Source: Streptomyces sp. NK08204 (GTDB lineage Bacteria; Actinomycetota; Actinomycetes; Streptomycetales; Streptomycetaceae). From it: a DNA stretch of 64,000 bases. Positions 8,246 to 17,643 of this stretch are shown here, one piece after another. The notes under the pieces are model-generated. The model was not told where the DNA came from. It worked only from the letters and a program-made list of their open reading frames with translations, and did not search any database. How positions within the stretch are numbered: the stretch's first letter is position 1; every line of letters starts with the position of its first letter. The translations under genes and the position numbers were made by a program. The stretch is taken from assembly GCF_020400585.1 (NCBI RefSeq), contig NZ_JAINVF010000007.1, positions 239,002-303,001 on the forward strand, in the 5' to 3' direction.

Positions 8246-11011
8246 TCAGCGAAGACGGGTCAGCTTGTCCGCGAAACCGGGCTCGGTCAGGTCCTTCTCC
8301 AGAGCCACCGGCACCTTCACCGCCCCGGCCGAACCGTCACCCACGGTGAGCGATCCGACCTTGGTGCCGGCCTTCGCCGTGTGGGGCACGTCGTCGGCGG
8401 TGAAAGACAGCTTCACCTTCAGGCCCGCCCAGCCGGCCGCGGTGACGTCCTTGGTGACGACGACCGGGGTACGGCCGCCGAGACCGTCGTCCACGTACCC
8501 GACGACATCGCCCTTCTTCAGGATCGTCGCCGACTTGAGCGCACCCTGCGCGGCCCGGATGAGCTTGTCGCTGCTGTCCAGGGCGGCGTCGAGGATCGTG
8601 GGCTCCGGACCGCCCGCGGGCTGGCGCAGCACGGCGCCGACGATGGTGCGGGTCTCGCCGCCGGCCTGCTGCTTCGCCGCGAAGACGAGGTTGCCGAGGG
8701 CGGAGGTGGTGGTGCCGGTCTTGATGCCGACGACGTTGTTGTGGCCGACCAGCTGGTTCCAGTTCGAGTGGTAGCCGCCCTTGTAGTCGGTGTAGGACAT
8801 CATCGCCGCGACCTCGCGGAAGGCGGGCAGCGTCATCGCGGTCTTGGCGAGCTTCACCTGGTCCACGGCCGTGCTGACGGTGGAGTCCGTCAGGCCCGAG
8901 GGGTCGGTGTACGTCGTGCTCGTCATGCCGAGCTTCTTCGCGGTGGCGTTCATCTTGGCCACGAACGCCTGCTCCGAGCCGGCGTCCCAGCGGGCGAGGA
9001 GGCGGGCCACGTTGTTCGCGGAGGCGATCAGGATGCCTTCCAGAGCCTCGCGCTGCGAGATGGAGTCGCCCTTGGTGACATGGACCGTGGACTCGTGGCC
9101 GGCGTTCGACTGGTCCTCGGCGGCCTGGTCGATCTTGATCTTCGGGCCGTCGGCGCCGCTCTTGAGGGGGTGGTCGTGCAGGATCAGGTACGCGGTCATC
9201 ACCTTGGCGACGCTGGCGATCGGTACGGGCTTCTGGTCGCCGGAGTTGCCGAACGTGCCGACGCCCTGGACGTCGAGCGCGGCCTGGCCGTGGCTGGGCC
9301 AGGGGATGTCCAGCTTGCCGCCGTCGAAGGTGTACGTGTCCTTCGCGGTGAGGTCGAGGGTGGGCTGGGGGAGCGGGCGCAGAGTCTGCACGACCGCAAA
9401 GACGACTGCCAGGAGCAGGACCAGCGGGGTCCAGATCTTGACCCGTCGGACGATGGTCCTGAGCGGGGTCTCCGGCGGCGGAGGCGTGTTCGTCAGCTCG
9501 GCCAGCAGGTCCAGCGGAGGCTTCGGCGGGAGCGGCTGCTGGGTGGTGCGCTCCGGGCCGACCTGGGGAAGGCTGGTGGTGACGTCGGGCTTCAGCGCGA
9601 CGAACTTGCTGGTGCGCTCGGAATCGGCGGCGGGAGCCTGCGGCGCCTTGGGGGCACCGCCGAGCTTCAGCATGGTGGTCGGCTGATCGACGTCGGGCTT
9701 CCGGGGCCGGACGGCCTTGAAGACGGCGGTGGGCTGATCGACACCCTTCGCCTTGGCCTCGCCTTCGGCGTCCTCGTTCCCGTCTGCGGGGGGCGTGTCC
9801 GTGTCGTGGGCCGGCTTCGCCTCGGCTTCGTCCTCGCCGTCCTCGGCGTCCTCGCCGTCCTCGTCCCCACCGGCACCGCCCGTGCGGGTTCCACGGTCGG
9901 CTGCGGGCGGCCCCTGCGGCGCGCCTTCGCCGGCGGCTTCCGGCTCGTCGCCGGACAACCCCGCCTCGGCTACGCCGTCGCCGTCGCGGTCCGCGGCCAC
10001 ACCCTCGCCCGCCACGGCCTCCGCATCTGCGTCCGCCGCGGTGGCATCGCCGGCGTCGGCGTTCCCCTTCGCGCCGCCGCTCGTGCCCTGGTCTGTGTCG
10101 GCCTTCGCGTCGGCAGCAGTGTCCGCGGTGGGCGTCGCCTTCCCGTTTGCGTCAGCGTCGGCGTTCGTCGCCTCCGCCTCCGCAGCCTTGGCCTCCGCCT
10201 CGGTGTCCCCCTCGGTGCGAGCCTCAGCGTCGTCCTCGCCCACGGCCTCCGTGCCGGCGGCCCCCTCGGTCCGCGCGTCAGCAGTCCCCTCGGCCTTCGC
10301 CTCGGTGGTCTTCTCGGCCCGCGGGTCAGCGCCGTCCGTGGCCACGTCGGTGTCCCTGTCGGTCTCCGCGTCAGCGGTCTTCTCTGCTCGCGCCTCAGCG
10401 CTGCCTTCGGCCGCCCCGGTGCCTCCCGTGGCCTTCGCCTCGGTGGTCTTCTCGGCCCGCGGGTCAGCGCCGTCCGTGGCCACGTCGGTGTCCCCGTCGG
10501 TCTCCGCGTCAGCGGCTCCCTCGGCCTCCCCGGCGGCGGTGTCCTCGGCGGAGGCGTCAGGGCTGCCCGTGGCCTTCGCCTCGGGCTCACTGTCGGCCTC
10601 GGCCGCCGCCCCGGCGGCCCCCTCACCGTCCGCCCCGTCGGCGTCCTCGGGCCGCGCCTCGGCGCCGCCTTCGTCATCCGCCGCGGCGGCGTCCTCGGAC
10701 CCCGCCTCGGGCGTACCCCCGGCCTGCTCGTCCTTCGGGGCGGTGTCGTCCTCCGGCAGGTTCGGCGTGGCCGTGCGGACCCAGGCCGAGACCGCCTCTC
10801 GGAGGTCGGGGTCCTCGGCGGGGGCGGAGGGCTTCGGGGGGCGCAGGGAGAGAATCTGCGTTGCCGTGTCCGTCGTCCCGCCGGAGGAGTCCCCGTCGCG
10901 GGACATCGCCAGACGCGGATCGCGCGCCTCGGGAACCGGAACCGCGCTCCCCGACGTCGGTTCTGCCGACGACTCGCGCTGCTTCGACCTGTCGGGGGAC
11001 TCGCCCGCCAC
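8246..11011 (-). CDS. D-alanyl-D-alanine carboxypeptidase (peptidase S11) with long acidic repetitive N-terminus
   Basis: 921 aa from GTG at 11011, preceded by AGGAGG. The catalytic part is C-terminal: SVAK (SxxK nucleophile motif), SANN (SxN) and KTGT, in correct order. About 500 N-terminal residues are low complexity, dominated by Ala, Glu, Asp, Thr and Gly, and include an exactly repeated unit. A single membrane helix (WTPLVLLLAVVFAVVQTL) separates this cytoplasmic tail from the extracellular enzyme. The enzyme trims the terminal D-Ala of peptidoglycan stem peptides. Typical DacC-like enzymes are 300-450 aa, so the tail is the unusual part; it may be a phosphorylation or interaction platform. 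Confidence 0.88.
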   Translation of the reverse strand: MAGESPDRSKQRESSAEPTSGSAVPVPEARDPRLAMSRDGDSSGGTTDTATQILSLRPPKPSAPAEDPDLREAVSAWVRTATPNLPEDDTAPKDEQAGGTPEAGSEDAAAADDEGGAEARPEDADGADGEGAAGAAAEADSEPEAKATGSPDASAEDTAAGEAEGAADAETDGDTDVATDGADPRAEKTTEAKATGGTGAAEGSAEARAEKTADAETDRDTDVATDGADPRAEKTTEAKAEGTADARTEGAAGTEAVGEDDAEARTEGDTEAEAKAAEAEATNADADANGKATPTADTAADAKADTDQGTSGGAKGNADAGDATAADADAEAVAGEGVAADRDGDGVAEAGLSGDEPEAAGEGAPQGPPAADRGTRTGGAGGDEDGEDAEDGEDEAEAKPAHDTDTPPADGNEDAEGEAKAKGVDQPTAVFKAVRPRKPDVDQPTTMLKLGGAPKAPQAPAADSERTSKFVALKPDVTTSLPQVGPERTTQQPLPPKPPLDLLAELTNTPPPPETPLRTIVRRVKIWTPLVLLLAVVFAVVQTLRPLPQPTLDLTAKDTYTFDGGKLDIPWPSHGQAALDVQGVGTFGNSGDQKPVPIASVAKVMTAYLILHDHPLKSGADGPKIKIDQAAEDQSNAGHESTVHVTKGDSISQREALEGILIASANNVARLLARWDAGSEQAFVAKMNATAKKLGMTSTTYTDPSGLTDSTVSTAVDQVKLAKTAMTLPAFREVAAMMSYTDYKGGYHSNWNQLVGHNNVVGIKTGTTTSALGNLVFAAKQQAGGETRTIVGAVLRQPAGGPEPTILDAALDSSDKLIRAAQGALKSATILKKGDVVGYVDDGLGGRTPVVVTKDVTAAGWAGLKVKLSFTADDVPHTAKAGTKVGSLTVGDGSAGAVKVPVALEKDLTEPGFADKLTRLR
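10292..10515. repeat. 86-bp direct repeat inside the carboxypeptidase gene
   Basis: Bases 10292-10377 and 10430-10515 are identical over 86 bases except one position, at an offset of 138 bases (46 codons). The offset is a multiple of three, so recombination between copies adds or removes 46 residues of the acidic tail without disrupting the frame. Each copy encodes a unit of the type ETDxDTDVATDGADPRAEKT. Confidence 0.9.
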
Positions 11012-11206
11012 CAATGCCTCCTCCTGCGCCGGACGCCCACTCGTGCGCCCTGTCCGAACCATGTACCAGTGTCCCGTGTGAGGGCTTGGCCCCTGTGGTA
11101 GACGAGAACGACATACCTGCCGGTTCCCTCACGAACCGGTCACGCACCCTCGACAGACCAATGTGAGAGGGGTCACCCTGTCATTCATCCACGCGGGGAG
11201 GCATGG

Positions 11207-11971
11207 ATGGGCAGGAGCCGCAGAACACTTCCGGAGGAGCTTCTGTTGCTGGCACTGGACCCGGCCACGGGTACCACTGCACAGCCGCAGTCGCTCGACC
11301 TCGGTCTGGCCGGAGCGCAGCTAGTAGAGCTGGCGTTGGCCGGACGGATAGCCCCAGACGGGGATCGTATCGCCGTGGTGGTGCCACGGCCGACAGGAGA
11401 TCCGACTCTGGACTGCGCGTTGGAGTTGCTGCGAAGGCGCGGCGCTCCGGTACGTGCCGTCCATTGGATCGGCGGGCCCCGGTTGGGGCTGCGCCAGACC
11501 TACCTCTCGCATCTGGAGCGGTGCGGCATGGTTGCCGCCGTACCGGGACAGATGTGCGGAGTACTTCCGACGACGCGGTACCAGGCGACGGACACCGCCA
11601 TCAGCCGGGAGATCCGAACCCGGCTGGATACCGCGATCCGCACCGGCGTTCCGCCGGACCCGCGGACCGCGGCGCTCGCCGCGCTGGCCCACGCCGTCGG
11701 GCTCGGCAAGCACCTGTATCCGGGGAACGAGGGACGTTCGTCCCGGTCCCGGCTGCGGGATCTGATCCGGCACGACCCCATGGGCGGGCTGGTCGCGCAT
11801 GCCGTGATGGACGTTCAGAACGGTGTGGCCGCGCAGCCGCGCCGCGGGCCGGCCGCGGCCGGCCGGCCGGCGGGGTCCGGCGTCAGGCCGGCCGCGGCGG
11901 AACCCGCCCGCGGTGTGCCGATGCAACCGCGCCACGGCCACGGATCCATGGCACGCGCCGCGGTCCACTGA
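11207..11971 (+). CDS. GPP34 (GOLPH3/VPS74-like) family protein
   Basis: 254 aa. It begins MGRSRRTLPEELLLLALDPATG, the typical GPP34 opening, followed by GAQLVELALAGRI. The C-terminus (about 215-254) is Ala/Pro/Arg-rich and disordered. A GGGGAGG site lies eight bases before the ATG at 11207; the ATG at 11203 is in another frame. Eukaryotic members bind phosphatidylinositol-4-phosphate and glycosyltransferases at the Golgi. Bacterial members are common in Streptomyces, and their function is not established. It probably associates with the inner face of the membrane. Confidence 0.85.
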   Translation: MGRSRRTLPEELLLLALDPATGTTAQPQSLDLGLAGAQLVELALAGRIAPDGDRIAVVVPRPTGDPTLDCALELLRRRGAPVRAVHWIGGPRLGLRQTYLSHLERCGMVAAVPGQMCGVLPTTRYQATDTAISREIRTRLDTAIRTGVPPDPRTAALAALAHAVGLGKHLYPGNEGRSSRSRLRDLIRHDPMGGLVAHAVMDVQNGVAAQPRRGPAAAGRPAGSGVRPAAAEPARGVPMQPRHGHGSMARAAVH

Positions 11972-12306
11972 GGGCCGACGGAGTTCGAACCGCCGCACCG
12001 CACCGTCAGTCCCCGGCACCCGTACGACACCGTGCAATACCGTTCCACCCCGTTCCACCCCGTTCCGCCGCGTTCGACGCAGGTCCGGGTGCCGCTGGTC
12101 CGAGCGGAGTGGTGAGACCCCCCACGGGTCTCGCCGCTCCGCTCGGCCGCGTTCCGCCCCCTGTGGGCCCGGCCGTGCCCGAACTGATGCGTAGGCGCCG
12201 CATATCCCCCGTTTCCCAGCGGTAGAAAGAACCTTGGTGGCAGTCTGCTCAACAGCAGATACGCAAAGCGTTAAGGAACAGGCAGACAGCCGGAGGTGCA
12301 CGTCCC

Positions 12307-13164
12307 GTGGCGTCCAATGTCAATCCCACCGTCAGGCGGCGCCGGCTGGGCCAGGAGCTGCGCAGGCTCCGTGAGCTCAAGGGCATGACGGCCGAGGAGG
12401 TTGCGGAGCGGCTGCTCGTCTCGCAGTCGAAGATCAGCCGGTTGGAGAACGGCCGGAGGAGCATCAGCCAGCGCGATGTGCGCGACCTGTGCGGCGTGTA
12501 CGAGGTCGCGGACCAGCGGGTCGTCGACTCGCTGATGGAGATGGCCCGGGACTCCCGGCAGCAGGGCTGGTGGCACACCTTCGGCGACATCCCGTACAGC
12601 GTCTACATCGGGCTGGAGACCGACGCCGAGTCGCTGCGCGTGTACGAACCCCAGCTGGTGACCGGCCTGTTGCAGACCCGCGCCTACGCGGAGGCCCTGG
12701 TGCAGGGCGCGCTGCCGGAGACGGCGGCGGCGGACATCGAGAAGCGCGTACAGGTGCGCATGCGCCGACAGGAACGTATCACCGCCGAGAACAACCCGCT
12801 GCGACTGTGGGTGGTGCTGGACGAGGCGGCGCTGCGCCGGGTCGTCGGCAGCCGGCTGGTGATGCGCGAGCAGTTGGAGCACCTGATCCAGATGTCCCAG
12901 CTCCCCCATGTCACCGTGCAGGTGCTGCCCTTCGACGTGGGCGCGCACCCGGGCCTCAACGGGCAGTACGCGATCCTGGAGTTCACCGACGCGGCCGACT
13001 CCAGCGTGGTGTACCTGGAGGGCGTCACCAGCGACCTCTACCTGGAGAAGGCACCGGACGTGCAGAAGTACGCCGTGATGTACGAGCACCTGCGGGCGCA
13101 GTCCCTCAACGTGGAACAGTCCCGGCAGTTCATCGGCAAGATGGCGAAGGAGTACGCCGACTGA
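12307..13164 (+). CDS. Helix-turn-helix regulator with DUF5753 (Scr1/WhiJ-like)
   Basis: 285 aa from a GTG start. An Xre-type helix-turn-helix occupies residues about 12-66 (LGQELRRLRELKGMTAEEVAERLLVSQSKISRLENG). The remaining region is DUF5753 (GWWHTFGDIPYSVYIGLETDAESLRVYEPQLVTGLLQT). In Streptomyces these regulators pair with a small DUF397 protein and often govern development or antibiotic timing. The DUF397 gene follows 223 bases downstream on the same strand. WhiJ-type systems are thought to repress through the HTH protein, with the DUF397 partner antagonising it. Confidence 0.92.
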   Translation: MASNVNPTVRRRRLGQELRRLRELKGMTAEEVAERLLVSQSKISRLENGRRSISQRDVRDLCGVYEVADQRVVDSLMEMARDSRQQGWWHTFGDIPYSVYIGLETDAESLRVYEPQLVTGLLQTRAYAEALVQGALPETAAADIEKRVQVRMRRQERITAENNPLRLWVVLDEAALRRVVGSRLVMREQLEHLIQMSQLPHVTVQVLPFDVGAHPGLNGQYAILEFTDAADSSVVYLEGVTSDLYLEKAPDVQKYAVMYEHLRAQSLNVEQSRQFIGKMAKEYAD

Positions 13165-13387
13165 GGCCCGGCGGAAGCCGGTTGAGGCTGTCGGAGGTGA
13201 AGATCGGCGAGGAGCGCGGGATCTTACACTGTCGGTCCGATCTCGCGTAAGGGACGCCTGGAATATGCCATCAAGTTGAGTGAACGACGTCTCCGGTGAG
13301 GGCAGTTGCCCGGTAGCGTCGATCACGCCAATCAGACGACACGGTTGGCGTGAACCGCACCACCAGCAACTCGCAACAGGAGTGGAC

Positions 13388-13579
13388 ATGGCACTGATTC
13401 AGGGCGCTTCGGAGACGTGGATGAAGTCCTCCTATTCCGCGGGCAACGGCGCCTGCGTCGAGGTCAGGTCGCACAATGCCGCCGAACTCGCCGTTCGCGA
13501 CTCCAAGGTTCTCGAGGGCGCGATCCTGGAGTTCCCCGCCGACGCGTGGAACGCCTTCGTGGCCTCGGTCAAGGCCTAG
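13388..13579 (+). CDS. DUF397 domain protein, partner of the upstream HTH regulator
   Basis: 63 aa. The ATG at 13388 follows AGGAG; an in-frame start 108 bases upstream would add a non-conserved leader. It carries the family signatures WMKSSYSAGNGACVEV and AVRDSK, and the usual C-terminal AWNAFVASVK helix. It is single-domain and cytoplasmic. It sits directly downstream of the DUF5753 regulator, the normal arrangement for these pairs. Confidence 0.9.
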   Translation: MALIQGASETWMKSSYSAGNGACVEVRSHNAAELAVRDSKVLEGAILEFPADAWNAFVASVKA

Positions 13580-13713
13580 GGAGCCCTCCCCGACCCTTGT
13601 CCGCAGAGCACCTCCGAGGACCAAGACAGAGGCAGCCGCAAGCGCAACGGCTAGGACAACGGCAAAGGCATCGGCAGCGGCACGACAGCCGCAGTTTCAT
13701 CCGCACCACCCAC

Positions 13714-13755
13714 AGAGCCCTCTCGACCGGTCGCCGTCCTTGCCGAGAGGGCTCT
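13714..13755. terminator. Bidirectional hairpin between DUF397 and MerR genes
   Basis: Perfect 12-bp stem AGAGCCCTCTCG (13714-13725) with CGAGAGGGCTCT (13744-13755) and a short T-rich flank on the + side. It lies between two convergent genes, so it can serve both. Confidence 0.7.
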
Positions 13756-13778
13756 TCCCTGTTCAGGGGAGCAGCGGG

Positions 13779-14627
13779 TCAACTCACCGGGAAGGCCACA
13801 TCGCACACCAGGTCTCCGGGCCCCGAAGCCTCCCAGTCCCCGAAGTACACCTCCCGGCAGGGTCCGGCCGGCTGCAGCCCTTCCCGGGCCAGCCACTGCT
13901 CCACCGCCTCGTAGGCGGCCAGGATCTGCGGCTGCGCCACCTGCGCCTTGGTGATGCGCGTGTAGGCCAGCCGCCGGGCCGGCTCCACCCGTACGCTCGT
14001 CTCCCAGGCCCGTCCCGCCCGCTCGGCCCACGCCCGCGCCGCCGCCTCGTCCTCGACCGGCACGCACGACTCGGCGGGCCCGTCGCTCTCCATCGACACC
14101 TCGGAGTGGTAGACGACGAACGGCGCCCCGGCCATGCCCCCGCACTCCCGCGCCGCGGCCTCCAGCCGCCCCAGCGACGCGCCGATCCAGGACGGCAGCT
14201 CGTCCGCCAGGGTGTGCCGCTTCTCGGTGACCACCACCTGCGCCGGTACGTCCACCGTCTCGACCACGAACTTCCCGTACATATCGGAACTCCTCCCCGA
14301 CAGTCGTCCACGGAGGTACTCCGCGAGGCTCCGCTGTCCGGCCACCCGTGCCTCGACGTCCGCCCAGTAGGCGGCGAGCAGGTCGGCGGCCTCGGCGCCC
14401 TCGGCCCCGACCACCTCGGCGATCCGGGCGAGCGGCATGTCCAGCTGCCGCAGCATCGCCACGAGCCGGGCGCGTTCGACCTGGCCGGCGTGGTAGTAGC
14501 GGTAGCCGCTGGTCTCCTCGACATGGGCAGGGACCAGCAGGCCGAGCCGGTCGTACAGCCGCAGCGCCTTGGCCGACAGCCGGGCACGCGCGGCGAACGC
14601 ACCGATGGTGAGCAGTTCGTCGTCCAC
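13779..14627 (-). CDS. MerR-family regulator with GyrI-like effector-binding domain
   Basis: 282 aa from GTG at 14627, which has GGAGG seven bases upstream; longer in-frame starts lack such a site. The N-terminal winged helix reads LLTIGAFAARARLSAKALRLYDRLGLLVPA...GYRYY, a canonical MerR motif. A coiled-coil dimer helix follows (about 70-115). The C-terminal part (about 130-282) resembles a GyrI/AraC effector domain and lacks the cysteine set of metal sensors, so the ligand is more likely a small organic molecule. It lies 87 bases from the glutathione peroxidase gene in the same orientation and may regulate it or itself. Confidence 0.85.
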   Translation of the reverse strand: MDDELLTIGAFAARARLSAKALRLYDRLGLLVPAHVEETSGYRYYHAGQVERARLVAMLRQLDMPLARIAEVVGAEGAEAADLLAAYWADVEARVAGQRSLAEYLRGRLSGRSSDMYGKFVVETVDVPAQVVVTEKRHTLADELPSWIGASLGRLEAAARECGGMAGAPFVVYHSEVSMESDGPAESCVPVEDEAAARAWAERAGRAWETSVRVEPARRLAYTRITKAQVAQPQILAAYEAVEQWLAREGLQPAGPCREVYFGDWEASGPGDLVCDVAFPVS

Positions 14628-14714
14628 CTGGGCATCCTCCGTCACCGGGCGCGGTTCGCCCGGTGACAGGGACGCTCCTCCTTGCCCCAGGGGCAAGGTC
14701 AACCAGCCGGCCGG

Positions 14715-15221
14715 CTAGCTCAGCTGGGCCTCGATGGCCGCCACGACCGCGGCGGACTCCGGCTCGGTCTGCGGCGAGAACCGCGCCACGACCCGGCCGT
14801 CCTTGCCGATCAGGAACTTCTCGAAGTTCCAGCGGATGTCACCGCTGTGCCCCTCGGCGTCGGTGAAGCCGACGAGGCGCTCGTACAGCGGGTGCCGGCC
14901 CTCCCCGTTCACCTCCACCTTCTCGGTCATCGGAAAGGTCACGCCGTACGTCGCCGAGCAGAACTCGGCGATCTCCTCGGCCGTGCCCGGCTCCTGCCCG
15001 AGGAACTGGTTGCAGGGCACCCCGAGCACGGTGAAACCCTGCCCGGCGTACCGCTCCTGGAGCTTCTCCAGCCCCGCGTACTGCGGGGTCAGGCCGCACT
15101 TGGAGGCCACGTTCACCAGCAGCACGGCCTGTCCGGCGTACTGCGACAGATCGGCGGAGCCGCCCTGAAGGGCCCCGATCTCGACGTCCAGCGGGGAACC
15201 GTTGCGGTCGTTAGTCGTCAT
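14715..15221 (-). CDS. Glutathione peroxidase-family thiol peroxidase
   Basis: 168 aa, full length for bacterial GPx. The peroxidatic cysteine lies in VNVASKCGLTPQY, with the conserved Gln in VPCNQF and the Trp/Asn in WNFEKFL completing the catalytic set. Bacterial enzymes of this type usually draw electrons from thioredoxin rather than glutathione, and Streptomyces uses mycothiol in place of glutathione. It reduces hydroperoxides in the cytoplasm. It lies between MerR and ArsR-type regulator genes on the same strand. Confidence 0.93.
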   Translation of the reverse strand: MTTNDRNGSPLDVEIGALQGGSADLSQYAGQAVLLVNVASKCGLTPQYAGLEKLQERYAGQGFTVLGVPCNQFLGQEPGTAEEIAEFCSATYGVTFPMTEKVEVNGEGRHPLYERLVGFTDAEGHSGDIRWNFEKFLIGKDGRVVARFSPQTEPESAAVVAAIEAQLS

Positions 15222-15230
15222 GCCCGGATG

Positions 15231-16229
15231 CTAGCCCCGCCGGGTGACGGCCCCGGGGCCGCCCTGGATTCCGCCGTCCACCAGCACGTCACCGGCCGCC
15301 GTCCGCGCGTACAGCACCGACCGCCCGGCCCGCCACCGCCGCACCAGCCCGGCCTCGCGCAGCACCCGCAGATGGCGGCCGACCGAACCCAGCCCCTGCC
15401 CGGTCACCGCGGTCAGCTGGGTGGTGCTCATCGGGGAGCCGAGCAGCACCAGCACGTGCGCCCGTGCCGACCCGACGAGCGCCCCGAGACCGGGCGGTAC
15501 AGCCCGGTCGCCGGAGTCGGCCAGGGCCCCGGCGCACGGGTAGATCACGGCGTACCGCTCCCGCTCCTCCCATGCCACCCAGCCGTGCCGCTGCGCGGTC
15601 ACCGGCACGAACACCAGTTCCGCCCCGGAGATCTCGTGCGGCGGATACTCCTGCAGATTGACCTGCAAGCGGTTGTCCCCGAGCCAGCGCGTGCCGCCGG
15701 GCCGCAGGCCGTCCAGCACCCCCGCCCAGCCGCCCCGGCTCACCTGGGCGGTCCGCGCGAACACGTCCGCCTCCAGCACCCGCCGACGCCGCTCCCAGGA
15801 CGGCCGTACGGTCTCCGCCCACACCCACTCCAGCAGCGAGGCCGCGCGCTCGGCCAGGTCGTCCCGGTCGAGCACGGCGGGCAGCGGACCGGCGAGGGAC
15901 AGCCGCAGATGGGCCCGTGCGGCACCCGGCCCCACCGCCCGCACCCGGGCGACAGCGTCCGCGAAGCTCTCGCCGTCGCGGGGCGTGGGCGTGAGGAAGT
16001 CGGCGATCCAGAACCGGCCGAGCCCCGCCCGCACCAGCCGTGCGGTCACCGGGTCGGCGGCCAGCCTGGCCCGGTAACGCGGCAGATGGGCCCTCAGCCA
16101 CTCCTGCTCACCGGGGTGCGCACCCTCGCCGGCGTGCAGGAGCTTCAGCCCCGCGAAGGCCTCGGCGAACGGGGAGATCACGAACCGGCTCCGGGCGAGC
16201 GTATCGGCGTTGAGCTCCCACCACCCCAA
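15231..16229 (-). CDS. ArsR-type regulator with N-terminal DUF5937 domain
   Basis: 332 aa from TTG at 16229, supported by GGGGGAGG upstream. The large N-terminal region (about 1-215) matches DUF5937 (ADTLARSRFVISPFAEAFAGLKLLHA). The C-terminal 90 residues form an ArsR winged helix (GALVGSARAHVLVLLGSPMSTTQLTAVTGQGLGSVGRHLRVLREAGLV). It is divergent from an MFS exporter gene, 130 bases between starts. That is the usual arrangement in which the regulator represses the transporter until a substrate binds. Confidence 0.85.
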   Translation of the reverse strand: MGWWELNADTLARSRFVISPFAEAFAGLKLLHAGEGAHPGEQEWLRAHLPRYRARLAADPVTARLVRAGLGRFWIADFLTPTPRDGESFADAVARVRAVGPGAARAHLRLSLAGPLPAVLDRDDLAERAASLLEWVWAETVRPSWERRRRVLEADVFARTAQVSRGGWAGVLDGLRPGGTRWLGDNRLQVNLQEYPPHEISGAELVFVPVTAQRHGWVAWEERERYAVIYPCAGALADSGDRAVPPGLGALVGSARAHVLVLLGSPMSTTQLTAVTGQGLGSVGRHLRVLREAGLVRRWRAGRSVLYARTAAGDVLVDGGIQGGPGAVTRRG

Positions 16230-16359
16230 AGCCCCCGCCTCCCCCTACGCCCCAGCGGCCCTACGCCGTTCCAGCCCTACACCGCTGCGGCCCTACGCCG
16301 TTTTCGCACATCGGCGAAACAATAACGACCGCCCCCGCGGCAGGCCCACACTCCGGGCC

Positions 16360-17643
16360 ATGCCCAGTTACCGATCCCTGATCCGTACGCGGGAGTTCAC
16401 CCCGCTCTTCCTCGGCACGGCGGCGCAGACCGCCGCCCAGACCGTCGGCGGTCTCGCGCTCGGCACGCTCGTGTACCGGGCGACCGGCTCCCCGCTGCTG
16501 TCCGCGGTGAGCATGTTCGGCCCGTCGCTGGCCCAGGTGCTGGGCGCGACCGTCCTGCTCTCCGGCGCCGACCGGCTGCCCCCGCGTACGGCCCTGTCCG
16601 GTATCGCCCTCACCTTCGCCGCCGGTACGGCCCTGCAGGCGCTGCCCGGCCTGCCGGTCGGTGCGGTCCTCACCGTCGTACTCCTGCTGGGCCTGGCGGC
16701 ATCCCTGGGCGGCGGCGTCCGCTGGGGCCTGCTGAACGAGATCCTGACCAAGGACGGTTATCTGCCGGGGCGTTCGCTGTTCAACATGATGAGCGGCCTG
16801 ATGCAGATCACCGGCTACGCGACGGGCGGCGCACTCCTCGCCCTGCTCTCCCCGCGGGTCTGCCTGCTGCTGTCGGCGGCCCTGTACGCGACGGCCGCGC
16901 TGGTCCTGCGCCTGGGCCTGACCGCGCGCCCGCCCCGGACGGCGGGCCGCCCCTCGGCGTCGGAGACCTGGCGCACCAACACCCTGCTGTGGTCGGACCG
17001 CAGCCGCCGCCTCACCTTCCTGGGCCTGTGGCTGCCCAACGGCCTGGTCGTCGGCTGCGAGTCGCTCTACGTCTCGTACGCCCCCGACGCGGCCGGCACC
17101 CTGTTCGCCTGCGCGGCGTTCGGCATGTTCGCCGGGGACATCACGGTGGGCCGCCTGCTTCCGCCGGCCGTGCGGGCCCGCCCGGCCACCCCCCTGCTGC
17201 TGCTCCTTGTGCTGGCGGCGCCGTACCTGCCGTTCTTCGCGCACCCGGGGCTGCCGGTCGCGGCCGTCTGCGTGACGATCGCGTCGGCCGGTTTCGGCGC
17301 GAGCCTGGTCCAGCAGGAACGCCTGATGGCCCTGACCCCCGCCGAACTCGCCGGTCACGCCCTGGGGCTGCACTCGGCGGGCATGCTGACCCTGCAGGGC
17401 GTGAGCGCCACGCTGGCCGGGGCGGCGGCCCAACTCATGTCGCCGGCGTGGTCGATGACGACGATGGCGGCGGCGTCGGTGTCCGTGACGCTGGTGCTGG
17501 CTACGGCTGCTCGCCGAGTTCCTGGGCGGCGGCCGGAGCCGGAAAGGGAGTCGCGGCCGGGGCCGGGGCCGAAGTCGGGGCCGGGGCTGGAGCAGGAGCC
17601 GGGGCCGGGGCTGGAGCAGGAGCAGGAGTCTTCTCCCCGCTGA
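16360..17643 (+). CDS. MFS transporter, divergent from ArsR regulator
   Basis: 427 aa with about 12 hydrophobic helices. It begins MPSYRSLIRTREFTPLFLGTAAQTAAQTVGG, the N-terminal form of DHA3-like drug or macrolide efflux carriers. The C-terminal 40 residues are a Pro/Gly/Glu/Ser repeat that overlaps, on the other strand, the tail of the SPFH gene by 143 bases. Export of a small toxic compound is likely; the substrate is unknown. Confidence 0.85.
   Translation: MPSYRSLIRTREFTPLFLGTAAQTAAQTVGGLALGTLVYRATGSPLLSAVSMFGPSLAQVLGATVLLSGADRLPPRTALSGIALTFAAGTALQALPGLPVGAVLTVVLLLGLAASLGGGVRWGLLNEILTKDGYLPGRSLFNMMSGLMQITGYATGGALLALLSPRVCLLLSAALYATAALVLRLGLTARPPRTAGRPSASETWRTNTLLWSDRSRRLTFLGLWLPNGLVVGCESLYVSYAPDAAGTLFACAAFGMFAGDITVGRLLPPAVRARPATPLLLLLVLAAPYLPFFAHPGLPVAAVCVTIASAGFGASLVQQERLMALTPAELAGHALGLHSAGMLTLQGVSATLAGAAAQLMSPAWSMTTMAAASVSVTLVLATAARRVPGRRPEPERESRPGPGPKSGPGLEQEPGPGLEQEQESSPR

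Noticed and set aside
8093..11101. A roughly 1000-codon + frame opposite the carboxypeptidase gene
   Set aside because: The minus frame has SxxK, SxN and KTG motifs and a good ribosome site; the + frame only mirrors its repeats.
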